Assembly: GCF_012932145.1 (NCBI RefSeq) | Contig: NZ_MWOK01000006.1 | Span: forward strand, 62,001 to 126,000 | Source: Acidovorax sp. SRB_14 | GTDB lineage: Bacteria; Pseudomonadota; Gammaproteobacteria; Burkholderiales; Burkholderiaceae_C | Direction: 5' to 3' | Length of the DNA: 64,000 bases | In this document: positions 53,096-61,417 of the stretch, piece after piece | Position numbering within the stretch: position 1 is the first letter of the stretch | Layout: the number at the start of each line of letters is the position of its first letter | Program-made: the position numbers and the translations under genes | Notes under the pieces: generated by a model | Told to the model about the DNA's origin: nothing | The model's input: only the letters and a program-made list of their open reading frames with translations | Database searches by the model: none

Positions 53096-53668
53096 GGGAC
53101 AGGAACTCCAGGCATAAGACAAACAGGACGGCACCGCTCTCTGCCACGCCATGGGCGCTTCGCCGGGGCCGGTCCACTGCGCCGGCCCCGCGTTTGCCGA
53201 AGCATCTGCCCCGGCCCCCGGTCCTTGGTCCGCGCGGAGAGGAAGGTCTGCCCCCCCACCGAGAGGGCCCGAAGGCGGGGAGGCGGTGCGGCACCACCTG
53301 TTCGCACTGCAAGGTGCATGCCACGCGGTGGCTTGGCGGGCCCACCCCGGACGCAGGGGGAGCCGGCCGCCCACCTGGGCTTGACTGGGCCGGTGCCCGG
53401 TGGCCACCGGCGGCCCATGCCATCGGGTGCTCTCAGGTAACTATTGCGGCAAACTCTGCGCCAGCGGATGCGCAGGGCGTGGCCCATCGGCGTTGAATCC
53501 CAGGCCTGGATCTGCCGACCCCAGGCACCGGTGCCGCCGGCGGTTTCGCACCGATGCGCGTGGCGCCGCACCCAAGCGCACGACCCGCCCGTGGGGGCAC
53601 GGCGCAACGTCCCCGCAGAAAGCAGGCGCGTTGTTTGCTTTACCGCAGTGAGGCGGAGGTGTCTACGT
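53096..53668. other. Long intergenic region upstream of divergent rpoN and hybrid kinase
   Basis: 573 bp, very GC-rich. No credible gene on either strand; the open frames here are long only because stops are rare. It holds a candidate sigma-54 promoter at 53624. The rpoN promoter should lie near 53100-53200 but no confident box is visible. Confidence 0.5.
53624..53639 (+). promoter_or_regulatory. Candidate sigma-54 promoter of the hybrid kinase gene
   Basis: AGGCGCG-TTGT-TTGCT: -24 GG at 53625-53626, -12 GC at 53637-53638, spacing 12, with a perfect TTGCTT -12 and one change (A to G) in the -24 box. 29 bp before ATG 53669. Confidence 0.5.
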
Positions 53669-56600
53669 ATGCATTCATGGAGCAAGCGGCGTGCCGTGAT
53701 GGGAAAAAAAATGCGTTTTGCCCGGCTGTGGTGCCGGCGCCGGATGCGCCGTGCCACTGCGCGGCTGGATCGGCGCATGCCGGCCGCCTCGCTCAAGACC
53801 TATTTGGTCGCGGTGATTCTGCTGGCCACGGTGCCCGTGGCGCTGTTGCTGACCTACAAGGTCGCCAGCGACGTGCGCAGCGGGCGCCACAGCGCGGTCG
53901 CCATGCTCCAGCAGGCCGCGGCGGGCCTGGCGCAGATGGCCGAACAGGACCTGACCGCGTCGTTCGACGCGCTGACCTCGCTGAGCATGGCCCAGGCGCT
54001 GCAGGACGGCGACATGCCCGCCTTCGAGAAATACCTGCGCCAGATGCCGCTGCGCCGCTCGCAGTGGCGCAGCGTCTTCGTCACCGATGCCATGGGGCGC
54101 ATGCTGCTCGACACGGCCGCACCGCCCCATGGGCTGCTGCCGGTGCACGAGGAAACGCGCGCCCTGGTGTTCAAGGTGCTGGCGCGGGGGCGCGGCGCCG
54201 TCTCCGACCTGTCATGGCACACGGCGGAGGGCACGCAGGTCGTGGTGTTGGCCGTGCCGGTCTACCAGAACGGAGTGGTCCAGCACGTGCTGGGCACCCG
54301 CATGTCGGCCGCTTCGTGGCTGCGGCTGCTCGACAGCGCGGCGGTGCCCGAGGGCGGATACGCCGCACTGTTCGACACGAACGAGCGCGCGATTGCGATC
54401 AAGGAGGCGCCGCTGGCCCCCGCTCCGCCCGGCCCGGACCAGGCCACGCCCGAGACGCCGGCGCAACTGGCCTCCGAGGCCGCGCGCGGGTTCCAGCGCC
54501 GCAACGACAGCGCCCGGCAGACCGTGGTGCTGCAAACCGACGCGGTGCTCTCCACCTGGCACCGGGTCGGGGACACCAGCTGGAGCGCCAGCGTCGGCCT
54601 GCCGGCCGGGCCCATCCGCGCCGCAGAGCACATCATCGTGCTGTCGGCCCTGACGACCATGGGCGCATCGCTGCTGCTCGGGGTGACGCTGGCGCTGCTG
54701 CTGGCCTGGCGCCTGGCCGAGCCGCTGCGCCGCCTGGCCGCGGGCGGCCTGGTGCCGCCCGGCCAGCATCTGCCGGTGCTCGAGATCGCGCAGCTGGGCC
54801 GTTCGCTGCAGCGGGCGCGCCAGCGCGACAACGCCGCACGCGAGGCGCTGCAGAACAAGGCCGCGGAGTTCGAGACGCTGTTCAACAGCAGCCCGATCGG
54901 GCTGGCGTTTGCCGAGGACAGCATGGGGCGCAGCATCCTCTACAACCCGGCCATGAAGCAACTGCTGGGGCTGGATGCCCAGCGCCGTCCTGGCGGCGTG
55001 CAGGTGTTCTACCGCGGCCGGCGCCTGGAGCCCGGCGAGCAGCCGCTGCTGCGCGCCTGCATGCACGCCGAAACCGTGGGCGCGATGGAGATGGAGATGC
55101 GCGTCGAAGGCCGCTCGCCCGCGTTCGTCGTGGCCAGCGCGGTGCCGCTGCTCGACGCGCAGGGGCGTGCACGCGGCGCCGTGAGCGCCGTCATGGACAT
55201 CACCGAACTCAAGCAGGTGGTGGCGCTGTGGCTGGCGGCCGACGAGGGCCAGCATGCGCGCCAGCGCCTCATCGACCTGGCGCAGGAGGCGGGCCATGTC
55301 GGCTTCTTCGAATACAGCTACGGCAGCGACGCGCTGGTGTGCACGCCCGGCATGCGGCAGCTGCTGCGCGCGCCCGAGCCAGCGCCGCTGGCGCACCTGC
55401 AGGACTGGCTGGAGCTGGTCGACGCACGCGATCGGCCGGTGCTGCGCCGTGTGCTGGCCGAGGCGGTGGCGCAGCGGGCCGAGCGCGCGAGCCTCGAATA
55501 CCGCGTGAAGGCGGCGCCCGGCGAAGGCATCGAGGACGCCGAAGGCACGGTGGTGCGCTGGCTGTCGTGCCGCGTGCTGCTGCGCTACGGCCCCGATGGC
55601 CAGCCCGAGCACGCCTCGGGCACGATGGTGGACGCGACCGAACAGAAAGAGGCGCAGCTGCGCGGCCAGCGGCAGACCGAGCAGGAGCAGGCCGCGCGCC
55701 GGCAGGCCGAGGCCGCCAACCGCGCCAAAGACGAATTCCTGACCATGCTCAGCCACGAACTGCGCAACCCGCTCGGCGCCATCACGGCCGCGCTGGAAGT
55801 GCTCGACAGCGGCGCGGGCGGGCCGGCCACGGCCCAGCGCGCGCTGGCGGTCGTCACGCGCCAGACGCGCCACCTCACCCACATGGTGGGCGACCTGCTC
55901 GACGCCGGGCGCGTCGCGACTGGCAAGGTGCGCATGGTGCGCGCGCCCCTGGACCTGGCGCAGGTGGTCGAGCGCGTGCGCGACGCGCTGGAGCTGTCCG
56001 GGGAACTGAACGCGCACGCGTGGTCGTTCTCGCTCGAGACCGTGCTGGTGTGCGGCGACAGCGTGCGCCTGGAGCAGGTGGTCGTCAACCTGCTGGCCAA
56101 TGCCATGCAGTATTCGCCCGCCGGCGCACCGATCCGCGTGGAAGTGCGCCCCGAGGGCGGCAGTGCACTCTTGCGCGTGAGCGACGAGGGCAGCGGCATT
56201 GCGCCGGCGCTGCTGCCGCAGGTTTTCGAGCTGTTCGTGCAGGGCGAGCGGCCGCTGCACCGGCGCGGCGGCGGGCTGGGCGTGGGCCTGACGATGGTGC
56301 GCCGCCTGGTCGAACTGCACGGCGGCACCGTCGAGGTGCACAGCGTGCCCGGCGAAGGCGCGGTCTTCACGGTGCGCCTGCCGACCTGGGCGGCCGACCA
56401 GCCCGGTGCCGCGCTGGCGCACAGCGCCGCGCCGGGCCCGCCACCGGCCGTGCCATCCGCGGCGCAGCGCGGCGGCCGGCGCAGCAGGCCGCTGGCCGTG
56501 GTGCTGATGGAAGACAACGACGACGTGCGCCAGTCGATGCAGGCCATGCTCGAACTCGACGGGCACGGCGTGGCCACGGCGGCCGACGGGCGCACGGGCC

Positions 56601-56842
56601 TGGCGCAACTGCTCACCCAGCGCCCCGATGCCGCCATCGTCGACATCGGCTTGCCCGGCCTGGATGGCTTCGAGGTGGCACGGCGCGCGCGCGCCGGTGG
56701 CTATGCCGGGCGCATGGTGGCCGTCACGGGCTACGGCCAGGCGCACAGCCGGCGCGACGCGCTCAAGGCAGGGTTTGACGCCTACCTGGTCAAGCCGGTC
56801 GATGCCGCGCAGTGGCGCGCAGCGCTCTACAGCGAGGCCTGA
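53669..56842 (+). CDS. Hybrid histidine kinase with Cache-like sensor, PAS domains and receiver
   Basis: 1057 aa. TM1 (about 43-63) and TM2 (about 318-345) enclose a periplasmic dCache-like sensor. Two PAS domains (about 400-520 and 530-660) lead to HisKA with LTMLSHELRNPLGAITAALEVL (H696), HATPase (LLANAMQYSPAGAPIRVEV, DEGSGIAPALLPQVFELFVQG, GGGLGVGLTMVRRLVELHGG) and a C-terminal receiver (LMEDNDDVRQ, D992 in AAIVDIGLPGLDGFEV). ATG 53669 follows a GGAGG site at 9 nt; the longer frame from 53444 is unlike the family. A likely input to the EBP at 58016 (inference). Confidence 0.92.
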   Translation: MHSWSKRRAVMGKKMRFARLWCRRRMRRATARLDRRMPAASLKTYLVAVILLATVPVALLLTYKVASDVRSGRHSAVAMLQQAAAGLAQMAEQDLTASFDALTSLSMAQALQDGDMPAFEKYLRQMPLRRSQWRSVFVTDAMGRMLLDTAAPPHGLLPVHEETRALVFKVLARGRGAVSDLSWHTAEGTQVVVLAVPVYQNGVVQHVLGTRMSAASWLRLLDSAAVPEGGYAALFDTNERAIAIKEAPLAPAPPGPDQATPETPAQLASEAARGFQRRNDSARQTVVLQTDAVLSTWHRVGDTSWSASVGLPAGPIRAAEHIIVLSALTTMGASLLLGVTLALLLAWRLAEPLRRLAAGGLVPPGQHLPVLEIAQLGRSLQRARQRDNAAREALQNKAAEFETLFNSSPIGLAFAEDSMGRSILYNPAMKQLLGLDAQRRPGGVQVFYRGRRLEPGEQPLLRACMHAETVGAMEMEMRVEGRSPAFVVASAVPLLDAQGRARGAVSAVMDITELKQVVALWLAADEGQHARQRLIDLAQEAGHVGFFEYSYGSDALVCTPGMRQLLRAPEPAPLAHLQDWLELVDARDRPVLRRVLAEAVAQRAERASLEYRVKAAPGEGIEDAEGTVVRWLSCRVLLRYGPDGQPEHASGTMVDATEQKEAQLRGQRQTEQEQAARRQAEAANRAKDEFLTMLSHELRNPLGAITAALEVLDSGAGGPATAQRALAVVTRQTRHLTHMVGDLLDAGRVATGKVRMVRAPLDLAQVVERVRDALELSGELNAHAWSFSLETVLVCGDSVRLEQVVVNLLANAMQYSPAGAPIRVEVRPEGGSALLRVSDEGSGIAPALLPQVFELFVQGERPLHRRGGGLGVGLTMVRRLVELHGGTVEVHSVPGEGAVFTVRLPTWAADQPGAALAHSAAPGPPPAVPSAAQRGGRRSRPLAVVLMEDNDDVRQSMQAMLELDGHGVATAADGRTGLAQLLTQRPDAAIVDIGLPGLDGFEVARRARAGGYAGRMVAVTGYGQAHSRRDALKAGFDAYLVKPVDAAQWRAALYSEA

Positions 56843-57191
56843 GGCCCGCGCAGGCGCCGCTGCGTTCGGGTGCCAAGCGGTGGCTGCCGCATGGCGCTAT
56901 ATTTTGTATAGCAGTATACGATTGGCAGGTAAGGGCTGAGGGCCGATTTGGCTTGAATCCGCGGCGGCGCGGACGCCCTGGTGCCCTGCGCCCGGAGGGT
57001 CGCGCGGCCGGGCCGGCTGCGCCGCCCGCGCACACGGTTCGTGGCACAGAAACCGGTCCCCCGCGGCAGCGCCGCGGCGCCCGGGCATGCGGCTTGCCGG
57101 TTTTGCATGGAGCTGGCCGCCCGCACGGCGGAAGGGGTGCGGCGCCGTGGTCGGATGGGCAGCATCTTTTTCCAGGGCTGAAAGGACAGGC
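56843..57191. other. Intergenic region with a dyad and a sigma-54 element
   Basis: 349 bp without a gene. At 56906-56919 GTATA-GCAG-TATAC forms a perfect inverted repeat in an AT-rich patch (56895-56930), a possible regulator site or promoter. The -24/-12 element at 57083 lies 165 bp further on. The rest is GC-rich and unremarkable. Confidence 0.5.
57083..57098 (+). promoter_or_regulatory. Candidate sigma-54 promoter of the YciE-like gene
   Basis: GGGCATG-CGGC-TTGCC: -24 GG at 57084-57085, -12 GC at 57096-57097, spacing 12, one change (C to T) from GGCACG. 94 bp before ATG 57192. Confidence 0.6.
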
Positions 57192-57710
57192 ATGAAAGCT
57201 TCCGAACAAAACCTGACGGACTGGCTGCGCGAGGCGCATGCGATGGAAGAGCATGCCGAACGCATGCTCACGGGTGCCGCGGCGCGCCTGGGCCACTGCC
57301 CCCGGCTGCAGGAGCGCCTGCAGCTGCATGCCTGCGAGAGCCGCCAGCAAGGCCGCCTGCTGCGCGAGTGCATTGAGCGCCGTGGCGGTTCCGTCCCCTG
57401 GGCCATGCCGGCGGTCGCCCTGGCAGAGCCCGTGGCGCAGTGCGCCAGTGGCCTGCGCGTGTCCGACGCAGGTGCCGAGGCGGTGCTGAGCGTCTATGCC
57501 TTCAAGCACCTCGAGATCGGCTCGTACCGGATGCTGCAGAGCGGCGCCCACCAGGTGGGCGACACGCAAACCCAGCAGGTGTGCGAGCGCATCCTGGCGC
57601 AAGAAAGGGCCATGGCCGATTGGCTTTTCGGCCAGATTCCCGCGATCACCCAGGAATTTCTTCAGCACGCCGACGGCCCGGCCGAGACCGCCCATCAGGC
57701 TGCGCCCTGA
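57192..57710 (+). CDS. YciE/DUF892-like ferritin-fold protein
   Basis: 172 aa, all-helical. LTDWLREAHAMEEHAERMLTGAAARL and HACESRQQGRLLRECIERRGGSVP form the first helix pair, and VYAFKHLEIGSYRMLQSGAHQVGD with ILAQERAMADWLFGQIP the second, the layout of DUF892 (YciE/YciF). Conserved E/H positions could bind a di-metal site. In E. coli the yciGFE genes are stationary-phase stress genes with a KGG protein; a KGG protein is also present in this island. AAAGGACAGG site before the ATG. Confidence 0.78.
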   Translation: MKASEQNLTDWLREAHAMEEHAERMLTGAAARLGHCPRLQERLQLHACESRQQGRLLRECIERRGGSVPWAMPAVALAEPVAQCASGLRVSDAGAEAVLSVYAFKHLEIGSYRMLQSGAHQVGDTQTQQVCERILAQERAMADWLFGQIPAITQEFLQHADGPAETAHQAAP

Positions 57711-58015
57711 GCCGCACGCTCGGCGCGGCCCCCCCGTTCCCCTCGTGGCGCCGCGCGGCGGGGGCGCAGCCTTTTGGGGCCTTTTCTTTTTTGTTTCCCA
57801 CCCCCCCAGCGTGCAAGGATTTTTGCGGGCCTGAACCGGGGTGACCGCGGGGCGGGGGTCCGCGGACGCCCGTGTTTGCGCCAGCCCTGGACCCGCAAAG
57901 CGGCCAGCACCGCAGCGGCACGGACAGGCCTTGTGGGTACAGGGCGTTACAGGCGCGCGCGGGCCGGCCGAGATAATTGCGCTTCACGTGGCAGAACAAC
58001 AAGTGGAGCGTTTGC
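57711..58015. other. Intergenic region upstream of the sigma-54 activator gene
   Basis: 305 bp. A T-rich stretch at 57772-57798 after a short GC stem may end the upstream transcript. No convincing -24/-12 element was found before the activator: the nearest GG...GC pairs have 13-14 nt spacing. No gene seen. Confidence 0.45.
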
Positions 58016-59413
58016 ATGGGACTTGCGCTGATCGTTGACGACGATGCCGACGCGGCAGAAATGCTCGCAGCACTGATCGAGTCCGAAGGCTACAACGTTG
58101 CCACCGCCCATTCGCTGGCAGAAGCGCGCAAGTGCATGGCGCTGCAGCCGCCCGATCTGGTGCTGCTCGATCTGCACCTGCCCGACGGCAGCGGCCTGTC
58201 GCTGTTCGGCGAGCAGTCGCTGCTGTGCAACGCGCAGGTGGTGCTGGTCACCGGCCACGCCACGCTCGAGACCTCGATCGAGGCGCTGCGCCTGGGCGCG
58301 GCCGACTACCTGGTCAAACCCGTCAACCTCACGCACCTGCGCGGCGTGCTCTCGCGCGTCATGCGCCCCTCGGTCATCGCGGCCGAGCTGCAGTCGTGGC
58401 GGCAAAGCCTGCACGACACCGGGCGCTTCGGCCACCTGGTCGGCCGCTCCGAACCGATGCAGCGCGTGTACGAACAGATCGCCCGCGTGGCGGGCACGTC
58501 GGTGACGGTCTTCATCGTCGGCGAAAGCGGCACCGGCAAGGAACTGGTGGCGCAGACGGTGCACGACCTCAGCCGCCGGCGCAAGCAGCCTTTTCTGGCG
58601 GTGAACTGCGGGGCCATCTCGCCGCACCTGATGGAGAGCGAGATCTTCGGCCACGAAAAGGGCAGCTTCACCGGCGCCGACCGCCAGCACCAGGGGTTCT
58701 TCGAACGCGCCCACGGCGGCACGCTGTTCCTCGACGAGGTGACGGAGATGCCGCTGGAGCTGCAGGTCAAGCTGCTGCGCGTGCTCGAGACCGGCACCTT
58801 CATGCGCGTGGGCTCGGGCGTCGAGCGCAGCACCGACGTGCGCATCGTCGCCGCCACCAACCGCGACCCGATGGGCGCGGTGGAGGCCGGCGCGCTGCGC
58901 GAAGACCTGCTCTACCGGCTCAACGTGTTTCCCATCGTGCTGCCGCCGCTGCGTGCGCGCCTCGAAGACATCGAGCTGCTCGGCCAGCACTTCCTGCGCG
59001 ACATCGGCCAGCGCGAGGGCGCGCCCAAGCAGCTCACGGCCGCGGCGCTGCAGCGGCTGCAGGCCTACCAGTGGCCGGGCAATGTGCGCGAGCTGCGCAA
59101 TGTGCTGCAACGCGCCTATGTAATGGCCGAAGGCGCCGCCATCACCGACGAATGGCTGCCGACCAATGGCTCGGGCCCCGCGATCGCGCCGCGCGGCGTG
59201 GGCGCCGGTGCCCCGGCGGGCAGCGATGCGCTGAGCTTTCCGGTCGGCAGTTCGCTGGCGGACGTGGAGCAGCAGCTCATCCTGCGCACCCTGCGGCATT
59301 TCGACAACCACAAGGAGCGCACGGCCGCCGCGCTCGGGGTGAGCCTCAAGACGCTCTACAACAAGCTCAAGGGCTACGAAGCCAACGACGCCGCGGCCAC
59401 GCACGGCAAGTAA
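58016..59413 (+). CDS. NtrC-family sigma-54-dependent response regulator
   Basis: 465 aa. Receiver (ALIVDDDADAAEML, phospho-acceptor D52, Lys in ADYLVKPVNL), AAA+ domain (Walker A GESGTGKE, sigma-54-contacting GSFTGA, Walker B GGTLFLDEV, ATNRD, second region of homology YRLNVFPIVLPPLRAR) and a Fis-type HTH (NHKERTAAALGVSLKTLYNKLKGY). The GAFTGA loop has Ser for Ala, a tolerated variant. It is the obvious activator for the -24/-12 promoters around it. Confidence 0.95.
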   Translation: MGLALIVDDDADAAEMLAALIESEGYNVATAHSLAEARKCMALQPPDLVLLDLHLPDGSGLSLFGEQSLLCNAQVVLVTGHATLETSIEALRLGAADYLVKPVNLTHLRGVLSRVMRPSVIAAELQSWRQSLHDTGRFGHLVGRSEPMQRVYEQIARVAGTSVTVFIVGESGTGKELVAQTVHDLSRRRKQPFLAVNCGAISPHLMESEIFGHEKGSFTGADRQHQGFFERAHGGTLFLDEVTEMPLELQVKLLRVLETGTFMRVGSGVERSTDVRIVAATNRDPMGAVEAGALREDLLYRLNVFPIVLPPLRARLEDIELLGQHFLRDIGQREGAPKQLTAAALQRLQAYQWPGNVRELRNVLQRAYVMAEGAAITDEWLPTNGSGPAIAPRGVGAGAPAGSDALSFPVGSSLADVEQQLILRTLRHFDNHKERTAAALGVSLKTLYNKLKGYEANDAAATHGK

Positions 59414-59426
59414 AAATTGCCGTGCG
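59400..59426. terminator. Inverted repeat spanning the activator's stop codon
   Basis: CGCACGGCAA (59400-59409) and TTGCCGTGCG (59417-59426) pair perfectly over 10 bp; the loop GTAAAAA contains the TAA stop. No T-run follows. Between convergent genes (the DUF4142 gene ends at 59443). Confidence 0.45.
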
Positions 59427-59442
59427 CGGCCCGGTGCGGCGC

Positions 59443-60171
59443 CTAGGCGCCGGTGGCGCTGCGGGCCTTGCCGGGCTTGATGTTCTGCGCATGTTCCAGG
59501 TGTTCGCGCAGGGTGGGGAGTTTTTGTGCGACCCAGGCTTTCAAGTCCGCGTCCTTGGCCGAGGTGCTGGCTTTTTCAAACAGCGCCACGGCCGCCTTGT
59601 GCTCTTTCACGCCGGTGTTGCGCATGTATTCGGCATCGAAATCCTTGGCCTTGGAGAGCCGGTCCAACTCCTTGCGCTTGTCCGCAGGCATGTCCTGGGG
59701 CAGGGTCACGCCGCGGGCGCTGGCCAGCGCCATCAGTTCCTGGTTGGCCTTTTCATGGTCGGAGACCATCATCTGCGCGAAGTCCCGCACCTCGCCGCTG
59801 CTGGCGCGCTGCGCGGCCAGGCGCGAGGCCTCGACCTCGTACAGGCCCGAGCCGGCGGCCTTGGTCATAAAGGTGCGGTCCGCCGCCGCCATGGCACCGG
59901 CCGTCGCCTGCCCACTGGCGCTGCTGGGCGTGCTGGCGCCGGCTGCGGCGGGGGCAGCGGTGCTGCGGGGCGTGCTGGCGGCCGGGCCGCTGCCCATGGG
60001 GCTGCTGCTTCCACTTGGTCCGGTGCCGCCGCCGGGCCCGCCGGAACTGCTGGTGCCCGTGCTGCCGGTGCCGCCGGTACCACCGGCAGAGCCGCCCATT
60101 TGCGCTGCGGCAGGCAAGGCCAGCGCCATGGCGACCGCCAGGGCGACAGGGGTCAGGGAAAACGATTTCAT
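59443..60171 (-). CDS. DUF4142 exported protein
   Basis: 242 aa. Signal peptide (about 1-23, ending PAAAQ), a Gly/Ser/Thr-rich linker (about 25-95), then DUF4142 helices: AADRTFMTKAAGSGLYEVEASRLAAQRASSGEVRDFAQMMVSDHEKANQELMALASARGVTLP, and VALFEKASTSAKDADLKAWVAQKLPTLREHLEHAQNI. Ferritin-like helical bundle in the periplasm; function unknown. Divergent from the SDR gene, each with its own sigma-54 element. Confidence 0.9.
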   Translation of the reverse strand: MKSFSLTPVALAVAMALALPAAAQMGGSAGGTGGTGSTGTSSSGGPGGGTGPSGSSSPMGSGPAASTPRSTAAPAAAGASTPSSASGQATAGAMAAADRTFMTKAAGSGLYEVEASRLAAQRASSGEVRDFAQMMVSDHEKANQELMALASARGVTLPQDMPADKRKELDRLSKAKDFDAEYMRNTGVKEHKAAVALFEKASTSAKDADLKAWVAQKLPTLREHLEHAQNIKPGKARSATGA

Positions 60172-60215
60172 AGCGGGGCTCCTGTGGGGGTGGCAAATGA
60201 ACACACCCCGACCCC

Positions 60216-60231
60216 AGCAAACGGCGTGCCG
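60216..60231 (-). promoter_or_regulatory. Candidate sigma-54 promoter of the DUF4142 gene
   Basis: Minus strand CGGCACG-CCGT-TTGCT: -24 GG at 60230-60229, -12 GC at 60218-60217, spacing 12. The best match of the seven. 45 bp before ATG 60171. Confidence 0.75.
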
Positions 60232-60259
60232 CACCGGGCTGCTGGCGGTCATGCCCAAC

Positions 60260-60275
60260 GGGCACGGCGCTTGCT
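60260..60275 (+). promoter_or_regulatory. Candidate sigma-54 promoter of the SDR gene
   Basis: GGGCACG-GCGC-TTGCT: -24 GG at 60261-60262, -12 GC at 60273-60274, spacing 12. 48 bp before ATG 60323 and back to back with the element at 60216. Confidence 0.75.
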
Positions 60276-60322
60276 TCGTATGGGATCGGTTTGATGCATT
60301 CCGCTTATCAGGAGGTATTTCC

Positions 60323-61366
60323 ATGCACGCCAAGAAGAACGGCAGCGGCAGCGCTGCTTCTGGCCCACACACCGCGCCAGGCGCCCAGGCCACCGCAGAA
60401 CCACAGGCCCGCCTGCAGCAAGGGCAAGACCAGCACGACGCCGCCACACCAAAAGCCCCCAAGGGAAAGGAAGACGACCAGAAAGCGGCGGCCCCCGGCC
60501 CCGGCCTTGCCGAACCCGCACCGCCCCTGCCCCGGCAGCACCTGCGCAAGCCCGGCCGCGAAGCGGACATGGAACTCCCACCCCGCTTCGAAGCCCCGCA
60601 CTACCGGGGCAGCGGCAAGCTCCAAGGCTTTTCCACGCTGATCACCGGCGGCGACTCGGGCATTGGCCGCGCGGTCGCGGTGCTGTTTGCGCGCGAAGGC
60701 GCCAACGTGGCCATCGTCTACCTCAACGAACACGAAGACGCCGAGGCCACACGCGCCCAGGTCGAGAAGGAGGGCGGGCGCTGCCTGCTGATCCCAGGCG
60801 ACGTCAAGGACGCGGCGTTCTGCAAGGCAGCGGTCGAGCAGACCGTCAAGGCGTTTGGCGGCCTGCAGGTGCTGGTCAACAACGCGGCCTTCCAGGAGCA
60901 CGCGGCGTCGCTCGAGGAGCTGAGCGAAGAGCGCTTTGACGAGACGCTGCGCACCAACGTCTACGGCTACTTCCACATGGCCAAGGCGGCTCTCGCCCAC
61001 CTCGAGCGCGGCTCGTGCATCATCAACACCGGCTCGGTGACCGGCCTGCGCGGCAGCAAGGGGCTGCTCGACTATTCGACCACCAAGGGGGCCATCCACG
61101 CCTTCACCAAGGCGCTGGCGGCCAACGTGGCCGACAGGGGCATCCGGGTCAATGCCATCGCGCCCGGCCCGGTGTGGACGCCGCTCAACCCGGCCGACCA
61201 GTCGCCCGACGACATTGCGCAGTTTGGCCAGGACACCGACCTGGGCCGCCCCGCGCAGCCCGAGGAGCTCTCGCCCGCATACGTGTTCCTCGCGGCGCCG
61301 TGCTGCTCGAGCTACATCACCGGCATCGTGCTGCCCGTGACCGGCAACGTCGGCGATGGTGCCTGA
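60323..61366 (+). CDS. YghA-like SDR oxidoreductase
   Basis: 347 aa. A disordered Lys/Gln/Ala/Pro-rich N-terminus (about 1-75) precedes PPRFEAPHYRGSGKLQGFSTLITGGDSGIGRAVAVLFAREGANVAIVYLNEHEDAE, the extended-N-terminus SDR subgroup of E. coli YghA. Catalytic Ser (INTGSVTG), Tyr/Lys (YSTTKGAIHAF). The AGGAGG site 7 nt before ATG 60323 is nearly ideal. Substrate unknown; relatives are stress-induced. Confidence 0.9.
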   Translation: MHAKKNGSGSAASGPHTAPGAQATAEPQARLQQGQDQHDAATPKAPKGKEDDQKAAAPGPGLAEPAPPLPRQHLRKPGREADMELPPRFEAPHYRGSGKLQGFSTLITGGDSGIGRAVAVLFAREGANVAIVYLNEHEDAEATRAQVEKEGGRCLLIPGDVKDAAFCKAAVEQTVKAFGGLQVLVNNAAFQEHAASLEELSEERFDETLRTNVYGYFHMAKAALAHLERGSCIINTGSVTGLRGSKGLLDYSTTKGAIHAFTKALAANVADRGIRVNAIAPGPVWTPLNPADQSPDDIAQFGQDTDLGRPAQPEELSPAYVFLAAPCCSSYITGIVLPVTGNVGDGA

Positions 61367-61417
61367 CGCGGCGCGCTCGCTAAGGCCAGCGGCGCCCGCT
61401 GGAGGGCCGCATGGCCT

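Noticed and set aside
53096-53668. Long minus- and plus-strand open frames between rpoN and the hybrid kinase
   Set aside because: Arg/Pro/Ala-rich translations without domains or good starts; typical high-GC artefacts.
57960-57980. GGCCGAGATAATTGC before the sigma-54 activator as a further -24/-12 element
   Set aside because: GG-to-GC spacing is 13, not 12, and the -24 box does not match.
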